This document shows positions 17,751 to 25,990 of a stretch of 64,000 nt of DNA, in pieces. The DNA is taken from positions 1,488,001-1,552,000 of the forward strand of contig NZ_CP162511.1 of the NCBI RefSeq assembly GCF_040939305.1, read 5' to 3'. Source of the stretch: Herbiconiux sp. A18JL235. Its GTDB lineage: Bacteria > Actinomycetota > Actinomycetes > Actinomycetales > Microbacteriaceae. The notes beneath the pieces were generated by a model that saw nothing but the letters and a program-made list of their open reading frames with translations, had not been told where the DNA came from and did not search any database. Every line of letters begins with the position of its first letter. Positions within the stretch are counted from its first letter, which is position 1. A program made the translations under genes and the position numbers.

Positions 17751-18752
17751 ATGACCGAGACGGCCTCGGGCGTTCCCGCCGGCCTGGCCGGAGAGGCCGT
17801 GTCGCTCGTGGTGCGCCGACGACTGGCGGAGGAGAGCTACGCCGCCTACGAGGCGTGGCAGAAGAAGGTGGGCGAGCGCATCGCGCACTGGCCCGGCTTC
17901 CTCGACCGGCAGGTCATCGCGCCGAAGCCGCCGCTCCAGGTGGACTGGATCATCGTGCAGCGCTTCCGCGACGTCGAGTCGGCCCGCGGCTGGTTGCAGA
18001 GCGCCGAGCGCGCGCAGCTGATGGGCGAGATCAAAGACCGCTTCATCGGCAACGACGACATCCACCTCTTCACGGAGGAGGCGAGGCATCCGTCGGAGGC
18101 AGCATCCGTGCTCATCTCGAGCCGCGTGCCGGTCGACGAGGAAGGGGCGTTCCTCGACTGGCAGCGCCAGATCTCGGCGGCGGAATCACGGTTCGACGGC
18201 TTCCTCGGGCACAAGATCGAGCGGCCCGTCCCCGGCGTGCAGGATGACTGGGTGGTGGTGCTGAGCTTCGATACCGAGGCGCACCTGAACGCCTGGATCG
18301 ACTCGCCCGAGCGCAAGGAGCTGCTCGAGGAGGGCAAGGCCTACAACGAGCAGCTCACGCTGACGAAGGCGAGCTACGGCTTCGGGTTCTGGACGGGCAG
18401 CCGCACCTCGCTCCCCGACCCGGTATTCAAGAGCAACCTCATCGTGCTGCTGATGCTGTACCCCGTCGTCTTCCTCTGGGGCTACTTCATCGCCGACCCG
18501 CTGCTCATCGGCAACGGCATGCCGTTCTGGCTGGCCCTGTTCATCGGCAACCTGGTGTCGACGCAGCTGCTCGGCTGGCTGCTGGTGCCGTGGGCGTTCA
18601 AGCTGTTCGGCTGGTGGATCAAGCGCGACCGTGCACCCCGCGTGCACTTCGCCGGCTACGCCATCATCGTGGCGCTGTACGCGGTGTCGATGGCGGTGTA
18701 CGCATGGCTGATCTCGCTCGGGCCGGTGCCGTACGGGGGTGCCGGAGGCTGA
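17751..18752 (+). CDS. Duplicated antibiotic-biosynthesis-monooxygenase-domain membrane protein
   Basis: 333 residues from ATG 17751, five bases after guaD, so they are probably co-transcribed. Two ferredoxin-like ABM domains (about residues 15-105 and 115-205) are followed by three predicted membrane helices (about 228-250, 258-280 and 300-322), the architecture of COG3224 proteins. ABM domains often act as cofactor-free mono-oxygenases or dimerisation modules, and no substrate can be inferred. The link to guanine breakdown is positional only. Confidence 0.8.
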   Translation: MTETASGVPAGLAGEAVSLVVRRRLAEESYAAYEAWQKKVGERIAHWPGFLDRQVIAPKPPLQVDWIIVQRFRDVESARGWLQSAERAQLMGEIKDRFIGNDDIHLFTEEARHPSEAASVLISSRVPVDEEGAFLDWQRQISAAESRFDGFLGHKIERPVPGVQDDWVVVLSFDTEAHLNAWIDSPERKELLEEGKAYNEQLTLTKASYGFGFWTGSRTSLPDPVFKSNLIVLLMLYPVVFLWGYFIADPLLIGNGMPFWLALFIGNLVSTQLLGWLLVPWAFKLFGWWIKRDRAPRVHFAGYAIIVALYAVSMAVYAWLISLGPVPYGGAGG

Positions 18753-18780
18753 GCTCGCCGGGCCGGCGCCGGCTGCGGCG

Positions 18781-19782
18781 TCAGCGCGCGCGGGCGGCGT
18801 CGAGCGCGTCGCCCGCGAGGGTCGCACTCGTGTCGGTGTCGCTCATCCACAGCGGAACCGCCAGGGTGCGGATGCCCGAGCCCTCGAGCACCGGCACGAC
18901 CGCCGCGTCGCTCGTGTCGACGAGCCACGTGTCGAGGATGCCGCCCCGGCTGCGCGCCCCGTAGTGCTTCGCCACGGCGGCGGCCGTGGTCTCCACGCCG
19001 ATCGCCGTGAGGCAGGCGTCGGCCATGCCGCGCACGGCGGCACCCGAGATGATGGGCGAGACACCCACGATGGGTGCGCGTGCCCCGCGGAGCGCCTCCC
19101 GCATCCCGGGCACCCCGAGGATGGTGCCGATCGACACCACCGGGTTCGACGGGGCGACGAGCACCACGTCGGCGTGCTCGATCGCGTGCAGCACCTGCGG
19201 TGTCGGCTTCGCCTTGTCGACCCCGACCTGGATGAAGCGCTGCGCCGGAACCGTCGCCCGGTACTTCACCCACCACTCCTCGAAGTGAACGATGCGCCGC
19301 TTTCCGTCGACGAGGATGTCGACGTGCGTCTCGGCGGGCTGATCGCTCATCGGCAGCAGCCGCACGCCCGGGTTCCAGCGCTCGCAGAGGCGGGCGGTCG
19401 CCTCGGTGAGGGTGAGGCCGTCGCGGAGGAAGCTCGAGCGGGCGATGTGGGTGCCGAGGTCGAGGTCGCCGAGGGTGAACCAGGGCCAGCCGATGCCATA
19501 GGCGGTGAGCTCGGCGGCGACCCGCTCGGTCTCGTCGGCGCGGCCCCAGCCGCGCACCTCGTCGTTGCCGCCGCCGAGGGCGTACATGATCGAGTCGAGG
19601 TCGGGGCACACCCGCAGGCCCGTGAGCCACATGTCGTCGCCCGTGTTCACCACGGCGGTGATCTCGGCGGTCGACCCGCCGTCGCCGTTCGGGAAGCGCC
19701 TCCGCAGCTCGGTGCGCAGCCCCTTCAGGAACTTCGCACCCCCGACACCGCCCGCGAGAACCGTCACCTTCACGGCATTCAT
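18781..19782 (-). CDS. cofD: 2-phospho-L-lactate transferase (F420 synthesis)
   Basis: 333-residue CofD/FbiA. It transfers the phospholactyl (or phosphoenolpyruvyl) group from the GDP-activated donor made by CofC to FO, giving F420-0 or dehydro-F420-0. The N-terminus VLAGGVGGAKFLKGL (about residues 8-22), the NTGDDMWLTGL motif (about 46-56) and DSIMYALGG are diagnostic. An ATG at 19782 is divergent, 44 bases from the lipoprotein gene. Unlike mycobacteria, there is no fbiB next to it; cofE is 15 kb away. Confidence 0.95.
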   Translation of the reverse strand: MNAVKVTVLAGGVGGAKFLKGLRTELRRRFPNGDGGSTAEITAVVNTGDDMWLTGLRVCPDLDSIMYALGGGNDEVRGWGRADETERVAAELTAYGIGWPWFTLGDLDLGTHIARSSFLRDGLTLTEATARLCERWNPGVRLLPMSDQPAETHVDILVDGKRRIVHFEEWWVKYRATVPAQRFIQVGVDKAKPTPQVLHAIEHADVVLVAPSNPVVSIGTILGVPGMREALRGARAPIVGVSPIISGAAVRGMADACLTAIGVETTAAAVAKHYGARSRGGILDTWLVDTSDAAVVPVLEGSGIRTLAVPLWMSDTDTSATLAGDALDAARAR

Positions 19783-19814
19783 TCAACAGCATCCGGATGC
19801 GCGCCGGGCGTGGT

Positions 19815-19820
19815 TAGGCT
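19815..19820 (+). promoter_or_regulatory. Leaderless -10 box (TAGGCT) of the lipoprotein gene
   Basis: TAGGCT is followed by exactly six bases and GTG 19827, with no ribosome-binding sequence between. Confidence 0.6.
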
Positions 19821-19826
19821 TGTCGC

Positions 19827-20363
19827 GTGAGAGGTCTGAGGGTTCGTGAACGGCGCGCCGGCGCCTCTTCGCGCCGGGCGAGACGGGGCGCGGCGATGGT
19901 GCTGGCTGCGGCAGCCGCGGCGCTGCTCACGGGCTGCAGCACGACGACGGAGCTGCCCGAGCCGACCATGGCGTCGAGCCAGGCGCTCGAGACCTACGGT
20001 GGGGTTGCCGCCGCGATCACCGGAGCGCTCACCGAGGCCTTCCCGTCGGTGGCCGTGACGCGGGCCGACGATCGTGGCCCGCGCATCGAGTCGACGAGCG
20101 GGGAGGGCTGCGTCGTCGTGGTCGGGCCCGCCGAAGCCCGCCCCTCGCTCGTGCAAACGGCCGGCGGTTGGGACGAGCTGCTCGCCGTGCTCGGCCCCAC
20201 GCTCGAGGCGAACGGCTTCGCGCCCGTCGACGGCGAACGCCAGCTCGACGGTGGTGTGACGGGCATCAGCACCCTCGACTCCTCCGGCGCCCGCTTCGAA
20301 CTCGTCGACACCGATCGCACCGACTTCACCCTCCGCATCCGCGTCACCGACCCGCAGTGCTGA
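19827..20363 (+). CDS. Small secreted lipoprotein, function unknown
   Basis: 178 residues from GTG 19827. An Arg-rich N-region, a hydrophobic core and the lipobox LLTGC (Cys about 36) predict export and lipid anchoring on the outer face of the membrane. The mature part, about 140 residues, has cysteines at GEGCVVV and at the very C-terminus (DPQC), which could pair. No enzyme family is recognised. It is divergent from cofD and transcribed from a leaderless promoter. Confidence 0.72.
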   Translation: MRGLRVRERRAGASSRRARRGAAMVLAAAAAALLTGCSTTTELPEPTMASSQALETYGGVAAAITGALTEAFPSVAVTRADDRGPRIESTSGEGCVVVVGPAEARPSLVQTAGGWDELLAVLGPTLEANGFAPVDGERQLDGGVTGISTLDSSGARFELVDTDRTDFTLRIRVTDPQC

Positions 20364-20505
20364 CCCGTCCGGTGCCGCCGGTGTCGATTCCACCTGAACG
20401 ACGGATGCGCGTCCCGCGACCGCTGCTGAGCGCCCCCGCTGCTGGCCGAGGTGGTCGACGCACACGTTCATCCGCGCGACGGATGCGGGTGTCGACGGCC
20501 GCTCG

Positions 20506-20511
20506 TAGCAT
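20506..20511 (+). promoter_or_regulatory. -10 box (TAGCAT) of the 88-aa gene, leaderless geometry
   Basis: TAGCAT is followed by seven bases and the ATG at 20519. Confidence 0.5.
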
Positions 20512-20518
20512 CGACTGC

Positions 20519-20785
20519 ATGAACCGACTGAAGCGACTCCTGCACGGTGACTCGCGCGACCCGCGCGTCGCGCTGGAACAGATCGTCGGCACGAAGGCCG
20601 ACCCGAACTCGGCAGCTCCGCAGCCCGAGGCCATCGCCTGGGGCGCCCGCGTGCTCGCCGAGCACCAGGTCGACCCCGCCGCCTCACCGGTGCGGGCCGT
20701 GGCGGCCCTCCGCGCCTCCGAACCCCACCTCGACCTCCGCCCCGCCGTCTACCTCGTCGACCACCTCGCCGCCCGTCCCGTCTGA
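20519..20785 (+). CDS. Small hypothetical protein, 88 aa
   Basis: ATG 20519 gives 88 residues, starting MNRLKRLLHG with a basic amphipathic N-terminus and continuing with an Ala/Pro/Asp-rich, probably helical body. No known domain is recognised. It is supported as a gene by the -10 box at leaderless distance and by strong third-position GC. The longer open frame upstream is shadow of the lipoprotein gene. Confidence 0.55.
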   Translation: MNRLKRLLHGDSRDPRVALEQIVGTKADPNSAAPQPEAIAWGARVLAEHQVDPAASPVRAVAALRASEPHLDLRPAVYLVDHLAARPV

Positions 20786-20846
20786 CCCGCGGCGGGAGGA
20801 ATCCTGGGGTTGACCCTCACGGAGCGGGAGGGGTGAGGGTGGGGGT

Positions 20847-21380
20847 ATGAGTGAGATGTTCGAGGCGTTCGAGGTGAGTCCGGTGCCGGTGCCCGGAGAC
20901 GGAGCGATGGCACCGGAGCTGTTCCGGGGGATCTACGGCATGCCCGCGTTCGTGACGATCCCGTCGGGTGACCTGGCGGCATCCGTCGAGTTCTGGACGC
21001 GCGGGCTCGGATTCTTCGAGCTGTTCGGGGTGCCGGGCCGGCTCGTGCACCTGCGGCGGTGGATGTTCCAGGACGTGCTGCTGGTGCCGGGGTCGCCGGG
21101 CGACACGGTGCCGTCGATGAGTGCCAGTTTCGCGTGCGTGCTGAACGAGCTCGACACGATCGCGGAGCGCTGCCGTGAGGTCGGAACCGGCACGGTGGGC
21201 GAGCCGCACGACACGCCGTGGAACACCAGGGACGTCGAGGTCGTCACCCCCGAGAACGTGCGCGTGGTGTTCACGGCGGGCAAGCAGTTCGACCCGGGCA
21301 GCGCCGCGGCGCGGAACCTCGAGGAGATGGGCATCGAACCTTCGCGGACCGGTGGACCGAACGACGGTGACCATGCCTGA
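20847..21380 (+). CDS. VOC (glyoxalase/bleomycin-resistance) family protein
   Basis: 177 residues with the paired beta-alpha-beta-beta-beta modules of the vicinal-oxygen-chelate fold. The first module starts AFVTIPSGDLAASVEFWTRGLGF (about 31-53) and the second includes DVEVVTPENVRVVF (about 130-143). The usual metal-binding His/Glu set is not clearly complete, so it may be a binding or resistance protein and not an enzyme. A purine-rich ribosome site precedes the ATG. It overlaps the following MerR-type regulator by eight bases, implying one mRNA. Confidence 0.8.
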   Translation: MSEMFEAFEVSPVPVPGDGAMAPELFRGIYGMPAFVTIPSGDLAASVEFWTRGLGFFELFGVPGRLVHLRRWMFQDVLLVPGSPGDTVPSMSASFACVLNELDTIAERCREVGTGTVGEPHDTPWNTRDVEVVTPENVRVVFTAGKQFDPGSAAARNLEEMGIEPSRTGGPNDGDHA

Positions 21381-22167
21381 CGACACCGAACTCACGGTCG
21401 GCGCCACGGCGGCGGTGCTCGGCCTCACCGTGCGCACCCTCCACCACTGGGACGAGATCGGCATCGCCCGGCCCACCTCCCGCTCGGCGGCGGGCTACCG
21501 CCTCTACACGGAGGCCGACCTCGAGCGGCTGCGCCGCATCGTGGTCTACCGCGAGCTCGGCCTCGGCCTCGACGAGGTGCGTGCCGTGCTCGACGACCCC
21601 GCGACCGACGTGGTGAGCGCCCTGCGCGCCCAGCGGGCGCAGCTGGCCGAGCGCGTCGAGCGTCTCACCGCGCTGGGCGGCGAGCTCGACACGATGATCA
21701 CGGCGCACGAGCGTGGCATCGTGCTGAGCGACGAGGAGCAGACAGCGGCCTTCGGCCCCGGCTGGAACCCGAGCTGGCCCGCCGAGGCACGGGAGCGCTG
21801 GGGCGACTCGGCTGAGTGGCAGCAGTATGCCGAGCGCTCGGCCGGGCGCGCACCGGGCGACTGGAAAGCGGTCGCCGACGCGAGTGCTGCCGCGGAACGA
21901 GCCCTCGCCGAGGCGATGGCGGCGGGCGTCGAGCCGGGCAGTCCGGAGGCGGACGAGCTGGTCGAACGTCACCGCGCGGCGTTCTCGGCGTACTTCCCGA
22001 TCTCCCGCAGCAAGCACGTGGTGCTCGGGCGCCTGTACGAGGGGGATCCCGCCTTCGCCGCTCACTACGACGGGCTGCGCCCCGGCCTCGCGGCCTGGCT
22101 CCGCCGCAGCATCGACGCGAGCGCGCGCTCGCATGGCATCGACCCCGAGACCGCCGAATGGGAGTGA
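21373..22167 (+). CDS. MerR-family regulator with TipAS-like effector domain
   Basis: 264 residues from ATG 21373, which overlaps the VOC stop. The N-terminal MerR helix-turn-helix (about 8-75: VGATAAVLGLTVRTLHHWDEIG) is followed by a dimerisation coiled coil (about 85-115) and a C-terminal TipAS domain (about 145-250) of the type that binds thiopeptides or other drugs. Pairing with a VOC gene suggests a small antibiotic-response unit. It ends 10 bases before the convergent MocR gene. The ligand is unknown. Confidence 0.87.
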   Translation: MPDDTELTVGATAAVLGLTVRTLHHWDEIGIARPTSRSAAGYRLYTEADLERLRRIVVYRELGLGLDEVRAVLDDPATDVVSALRAQRAQLAERVERLTALGGELDTMITAHERGIVLSDEEQTAAFGPGWNPSWPAEARERWGDSAEWQQYAERSAGRAPGDWKAVADASAAAERALAEAMAAGVEPGSPEADELVERHRAAFSAYFPISRSKHVVLGRLYEGDPAFAAHYDGLRPGLAAWLRRSIDASARSHGIDPETAEWE

Positions 22168-22177
22168 CCCGCGGGCA

Positions 22178-23515
22178 TCACGCCCGGGCCGCACCCGCCA
22201 GCAGCCCCGCGATGCGGTCGAAGTCGTCGCGCACGTTGCCGGCGGTCACCCGCAGGTGCTGTTCGGGCTCCGGCGAGAACGACGACGAGAACGTCGACCC
22301 CGAGGCCACCCGGATACCCCCGGCGGCCAGGGCGACCGATGCCGCCTTCTCGTCCGCGACGGGAACCCAGGTGTTGATGCCGTCGGAGGGGAAGTGCCCG
22401 ATGCCGTGCCGCACCAGGGCCTCCGAGAGCCGGCGCTGCCTGGCCTGGTAGATGCGCCGGGCATCGTGAACCGTGTTGAGCGACGGGCTCGCGGTGAGCA
22501 GCTCGTAGAGGATGGTCTGCAGCATCCGCGAGGTCCAACCCGGCCCGAGCATCCGCCTCGCCACGATCCGATCGAGCAGCTGGTCGGGCCCGCCGAGCGC
22601 GGCGATGCGGAGGTCGGGCCCGTGCGACTTCGCGAAGCTCCGCACGTGCAGCGTGCGCTGGGGGAGCCAGCTGCCGACGCTGAACGCGGGCGCGCTCGAG
22701 ATCTCTCCCGAATGGTCGTCTTCGATCACCACGGGGTCGCCGAGGTGCGAGTGGCTCTTGAGCACCCGGGCGATGTCGCGCACGCGCTCCTCGGTCATCG
22801 AGATGCCGGTCGGGTTGTGGGCGCGCGGTTGCAGGATGATCGCCACCGGATGCGACGCCAGCGCGTTCGCCAGGCGGTCGGGCCGCAGCCCCTCCGCATC
22901 GATGTCGACGGGCAGCCGCTCCACGCCGAAGTGGTCGAGCAGGTCGAGGAAGGGCGGGAAGCCCGGATTCTCCACCACGACCCGGTCGCCGAACCGCACG
23001 AGGCTCTCGAGCGACCGCGACACGGCATCAAGCGCCCCGTCGACGATGGTGATCGCGGGGACGGGGTAGGGCCATGACGCCCGCAGGTGGCGTTCGAGCT
23101 CGGGCAGCACGGGCGAGCTGAGGTAGCTCGCCGTGTCGGCGCGGGTGGGTAACGAGCGGAACGCCGCGCTGAGGTCGGGGAGGAGCTCGGGGTCGGGCGT
23201 GCCGGTCGAGAGGTCGAGCCGTGCCTCCACGTGCGAGCCGGCCAGCTCGCCGAAGTGCGGCGGCATCCAGGCGGTGGAGGCCTGCAGCACGAAGCTGCCG
23301 GCGCGCCCGCGCGAGGTGATGAGCCCGACGCCCGCGAGGGCCTGCCAGGCGTTGCTCACCGTGGCCGGGCTCACCCCGAGCTCGCTCGCGACCACGCGCA
23401 CCGTGGGCAGGCGCTCCCCGGCGGCGAGCTCACCGGAACGGATGAGACGAGAGATGGCGGCAGCGATGCCGTCGGGCGTGCGGTGTTCCACCGCATCGAC
23501 GATCTGGACGAGCAT
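22178..23515 (-). CDS. MocR/PdxR-type GntR regulator with aminotransferase domain
   Basis: 445 residues. A GntR winged helix (about 13-80, ERLPTVRVVASELGVSPATVSNAW) is fused to a fold-type I aminotransferase domain (about 100-440), including the NPTGIS motif and a PLP-lysine candidate in SFAKSHGPDLR near residue 296. Such regulators sense an amine or PLP adduct. It is divergent from the pyrimidine catabolic operon, which ends in an aminotransferase gene, so it is the likely local regulator, perhaps sensing beta-alanine. That ligand is inferred. Confidence 0.88.
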   Translation of the reverse strand: MLVQIVDAVEHRTPDGIAAAISRLIRSGELAAGERLPTVRVVASELGVSPATVSNAWQALAGVGLITSRGRAGSFVLQASTAWMPPHFGELAGSHVEARLDLSTGTPDPELLPDLSAAFRSLPTRADTASYLSSPVLPELERHLRASWPYPVPAITIVDGALDAVSRSLESLVRFGDRVVVENPGFPPFLDLLDHFGVERLPVDIDAEGLRPDRLANALASHPVAIILQPRAHNPTGISMTEERVRDIARVLKSHSHLGDPVVIEDDHSGEISSAPAFSVGSWLPQRTLHVRSFAKSHGPDLRIAALGGPDQLLDRIVARRMLGPGWTSRMLQTILYELLTASPSLNTVHDARRIYQARQRRLSEALVRHGIGHFPSDGINTWVPVADEKAASVALAAGGIRVASGSTFSSSFSPEPEQHLRVTAGNVRDDFDRIAGLLAGAARA

Positions 23516-23557
23516 CCGGCCCCGATTCCGTGGTTCGGCTAGCGCATGGACGACTGC

Positions 23558-23601
23558 TTGACAACTCTTGACATATTTACGCCTGCGTCACATGGTGAAA
23601 C
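23558..23601 (+). promoter_or_regulatory. Control region of the pyrimidine operon: TTGACA direct repeats and a GlnR-like site
   Basis: TTGACA occurs at 23558-23563 and 23568-23573, 10 bp apart, resembling the direct-repeat operators bound by MocR proteins. The second could act as -35 with CATGGT (23591-23596) at 17-bp spacing. TTTAC (23576), GTCAC (23587) and GAAAC (23597) resemble GlnR half sites with 6- and 5-base spacing. This match is weaker than at 37022 and 58835. Confidence 0.45.
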
Positions 23602-23652
23602 ACACGAGAAATGTTCAAGCCGAATAATAACAAAAGACCGGAAGGATCCTCG

Positions 23653-24501
23653 ATGACAACAGTACGCGCGGCGATCACCCAGGCCAGCTGGACGGGCGAC
23701 AAGGAATCGATGATCGCCAAGCACGAGCAGTTCGCCCGTGACGCGGCAGCCGACGGCGCCCAGGTCATCTGCTTCCAGGAACTGTTCTACGGGCCCTACT
23801 TCGGCATCACGCAGGACAAGAAGTACTACGCCTACGCGGAGGCCGCAGACGGCCCGATCGTGCAGCGCTTCGCCGCCCTGGCGAAGGAGCTGAACCTCGT
23901 GATGGTGCTCCCCATCTACGAGGAGGACCAGCCGGGCATCTACTACAACACGGCGGTCGTGGTGGATGCCGATGGCACCATCCTCGGGAAGTACCGCAAG
24001 CACCACATCCCGCACGTCGACCGCTTCTGGGAGAAGTTCTACTTCCGCCCGGGCAATCTCGGCTTCCCGGTGTTCGACACCGCGGTCGGCCGCATCGGCG
24101 TGTACATCTGCTACGACCGCCACTTCCCGGAGGGCTGGCGCGAGCTCGGGCTGAACGGCGCGGAGATCGTCTTCAACCCCAACGCCACGAAGCCCGGCCT
24201 GTCGAACCGCCTCTGGGAGCTCGAGCAGCCTGCGGCGGCCGCAGCCAACGGCTACTTCGTCGCCGCGCCCAACCGGGTCGGCCGCGAGGACAACGAGTAC
24301 GGCGACCTCGCCGTCACCTTCTACGGCACCAGCCAGTTCGCCGACCCGCAGGGCAACATCGTCGGCGGCTACGCCTCGGGCGATGCGGAGGACCTCGTCA
24401 TCCGCGACCTCGATCTCGACATGATCCGTGCGGTGCGAGACGATTGGCAGTTCTACCGCGACCGCCGTCCGGAGGCCTACACGAGCATCCCGAAACCCTG
24501 A
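23653..24501 (+). CDS. Beta-ureidopropionase (nitrilase-family N-carbamoyl-beta-alanine amidohydrolase)
   Basis: 282 residues from ATG 23653, which has GGAAGGA upstream; the earlier ATG at 23611 lacks one. The nitrilase triad is visible as E43 (CFQELFYGP), K116 (KYRKHHIP) and C153 (ICYDRHFPE). The family member closest by motif is beta-ureidopropionase or N-carbamoylputrescine amidase. Placement directly before dihydropyrimidinase favours N-carbamoyl-beta-alanine to beta-alanine, CO2 and ammonia, the third step of reductive pyrimidine breakdown. Confidence 0.87.
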   Translation: MTTVRAAITQASWTGDKESMIAKHEQFARDAAADGAQVICFQELFYGPYFGITQDKKYYAYAEAADGPIVQRFAALAKELNLVMVLPIYEEDQPGIYYNTAVVVDADGTILGKYRKHHIPHVDRFWEKFYFRPGNLGFPVFDTAVGRIGVYICYDRHFPEGWRELGLNGAEIVFNPNATKPGLSNRLWELEQPAAAAANGYFVAAPNRVGREDNEYGDLAVTFYGTSQFADPQGNIVGGYASGDAEDLVIRDLDLDMIRAVRDDWQFYRDRRPEAYTSIPKP

Positions 24502-24527
24502 CCCCGAGCCGAGCAACGGAGCTGACC

Positions 24528-25964
24528 ATGACCAAGACCCTCATCACCGGTGGCACCGTCGTGAACGCCACCGGCACCGCCCAGGCCGACGTGCTGCTCG
24601 ACGGCGACACCATCGCCGCGGTTCTCGCGCCCGGCTCGACGCTGCTCGGCTTCGACGTCGCCGGCCATGTCGACGAGGTCGTCGACGCCACCGGCAAGTA
24701 CGTCATCCCGGGCGGCATCGACGCCCACACGCACATGCAGATGCCGTTCGGCGGCACCGAGGCGAGCGACACCTTCGAGACCGGCACCCGCGCCGCGGCG
24801 CACGGCGGCACGACGAGCATCATCGACTTCGTCGTGCAGTACGCGGGCGAGAACATCCTCGACCAGTACAACCTCTGGCACGAGAAGGCGGCGGGCAACT
24901 GCGCCGTCGACTACGGCTTCCACCAGATCCTCTCCGACGTGCAAGACAGCTCGCTCACGGCGATGGACGAGCTCATCAACGAGGGCGTCACGAGCTTCAA
25001 GCTGTTCATGGCCTACAAGGGTGTGTTCCTCAGCGACGACGGTCAGATCGTGAAGGCGATGCAGCGCGCCTCCGACAACGGGTCGCTCATCATGATGCAC
25101 GCCGAGAACGGCTCGGTCATCGACCTGCTGGTGCAGCAGCACCTGGAGCGCGGCGAGACCTCCCCGTACTACCACGGCGTCTCGCGCCCGTGGCAGGCCG
25201 AGGAGGAGGCCACGCACCGTGCCATCATGCTCGCGAACCTCACCGGCGCCCCGCTCTACATCGTCCACGTCTCGGCCAAGCAGGCGGTGGAGCAGATCGC
25301 CGCGGCCCGCGACAACGGCCAGAACGTGTTCGCCGAGACCTGCCCGCAGTACCTGTATCTCTCGCTCGAAGACCAGTTGGGCGCCTCGAGCGAGGAATGG
25401 GGTGACTTCGAGGGCGCCAAGTGGGTGTGCTCCACCCCGCTGCGCTCGAAGCACGAGGGCCACCAGCACCACATGTGGCAGGGCCTCCGCACGAACGACC
25501 TGCAGGTGATCTCGACCGACCACTGCCCGTTCTGCATGAAGGGCCAGAAAGACATGGGCCTCGGCAACTTCGCCAAGATCCCGAACGGCATCGGTTCGGT
25601 GGAGCACCGTATGGACCTCATCTACCAGGGCGTCGTGATGGGCGAGATCTCACTGCCGCGCTGGGTCGAGCTGACCAGCACGACGCCGGCGCGGATGTTC
25701 GGGGTCTACGGCAAGAAGGGTGTCATCCAGCCCGGTGCCGACGCCGATGTGGTGATCTACGACCCGAACGGCCACACCTCGATCGGCCTCGGCAAGACGC
25801 ACCACATGAACATGGACTACTCGGCCTGGGAGGGCTTCGAGATCGACGGCCACGTCGACACCGTGTTCTCCCGCGGTCGCAAGATCGTCGACGACGACAG
25901 CTACCTCGGCCGCAAGGGTGACGGCGCGTACTTCAAGCGCGGCCTCAGCCAGTACCTCATCTGA
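24528..25964 (+). CDS. hydA: Dihydropyrimidinase (hydantoinase family)
   Basis: 478-residue cyclic amidohydrolase from ATG 24528. It opens dihydrouracil or dihydrothymine to N-carbamoyl-beta-amino acids. Metal ligands H67 and H69 (DAHTHMQMPFGG) and the carboxylated lysine K158 (SFKLFMAYK) of the dinuclear zinc site are present, as are HAENG and STDHCPF near the C-terminal half. It begins 26 bases after the ureidopropionase gene, consistent with consecutive steps in one mRNA. Confidence 0.94.
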   Translation: MTKTLITGGTVVNATGTAQADVLLDGDTIAAVLAPGSTLLGFDVAGHVDEVVDATGKYVIPGGIDAHTHMQMPFGGTEASDTFETGTRAAAHGGTTSIIDFVVQYAGENILDQYNLWHEKAAGNCAVDYGFHQILSDVQDSSLTAMDELINEGVTSFKLFMAYKGVFLSDDGQIVKAMQRASDNGSLIMMHAENGSVIDLLVQQHLERGETSPYYHGVSRPWQAEEEATHRAIMLANLTGAPLYIVHVSAKQAVEQIAAARDNGQNVFAETCPQYLYLSLEDQLGASSEEWGDFEGAKWVCSTPLRSKHEGHQHHMWQGLRTNDLQVISTDHCPFCMKGQKDMGLGNFAKIPNGIGSVEHRMDLIYQGVVMGEISLPRWVELTSTTPARMFGVYGKKGVIQPGADADVVIYDPNGHTSIGLGKTHHMNMDYSAWEGFEIDGHVDTVFSRGRKIVDDDSYLGRKGDGAYFKRGLSQYLI

Positions 25965-25990
25965 CCCGCACTCCACAGACAGGAACCACC

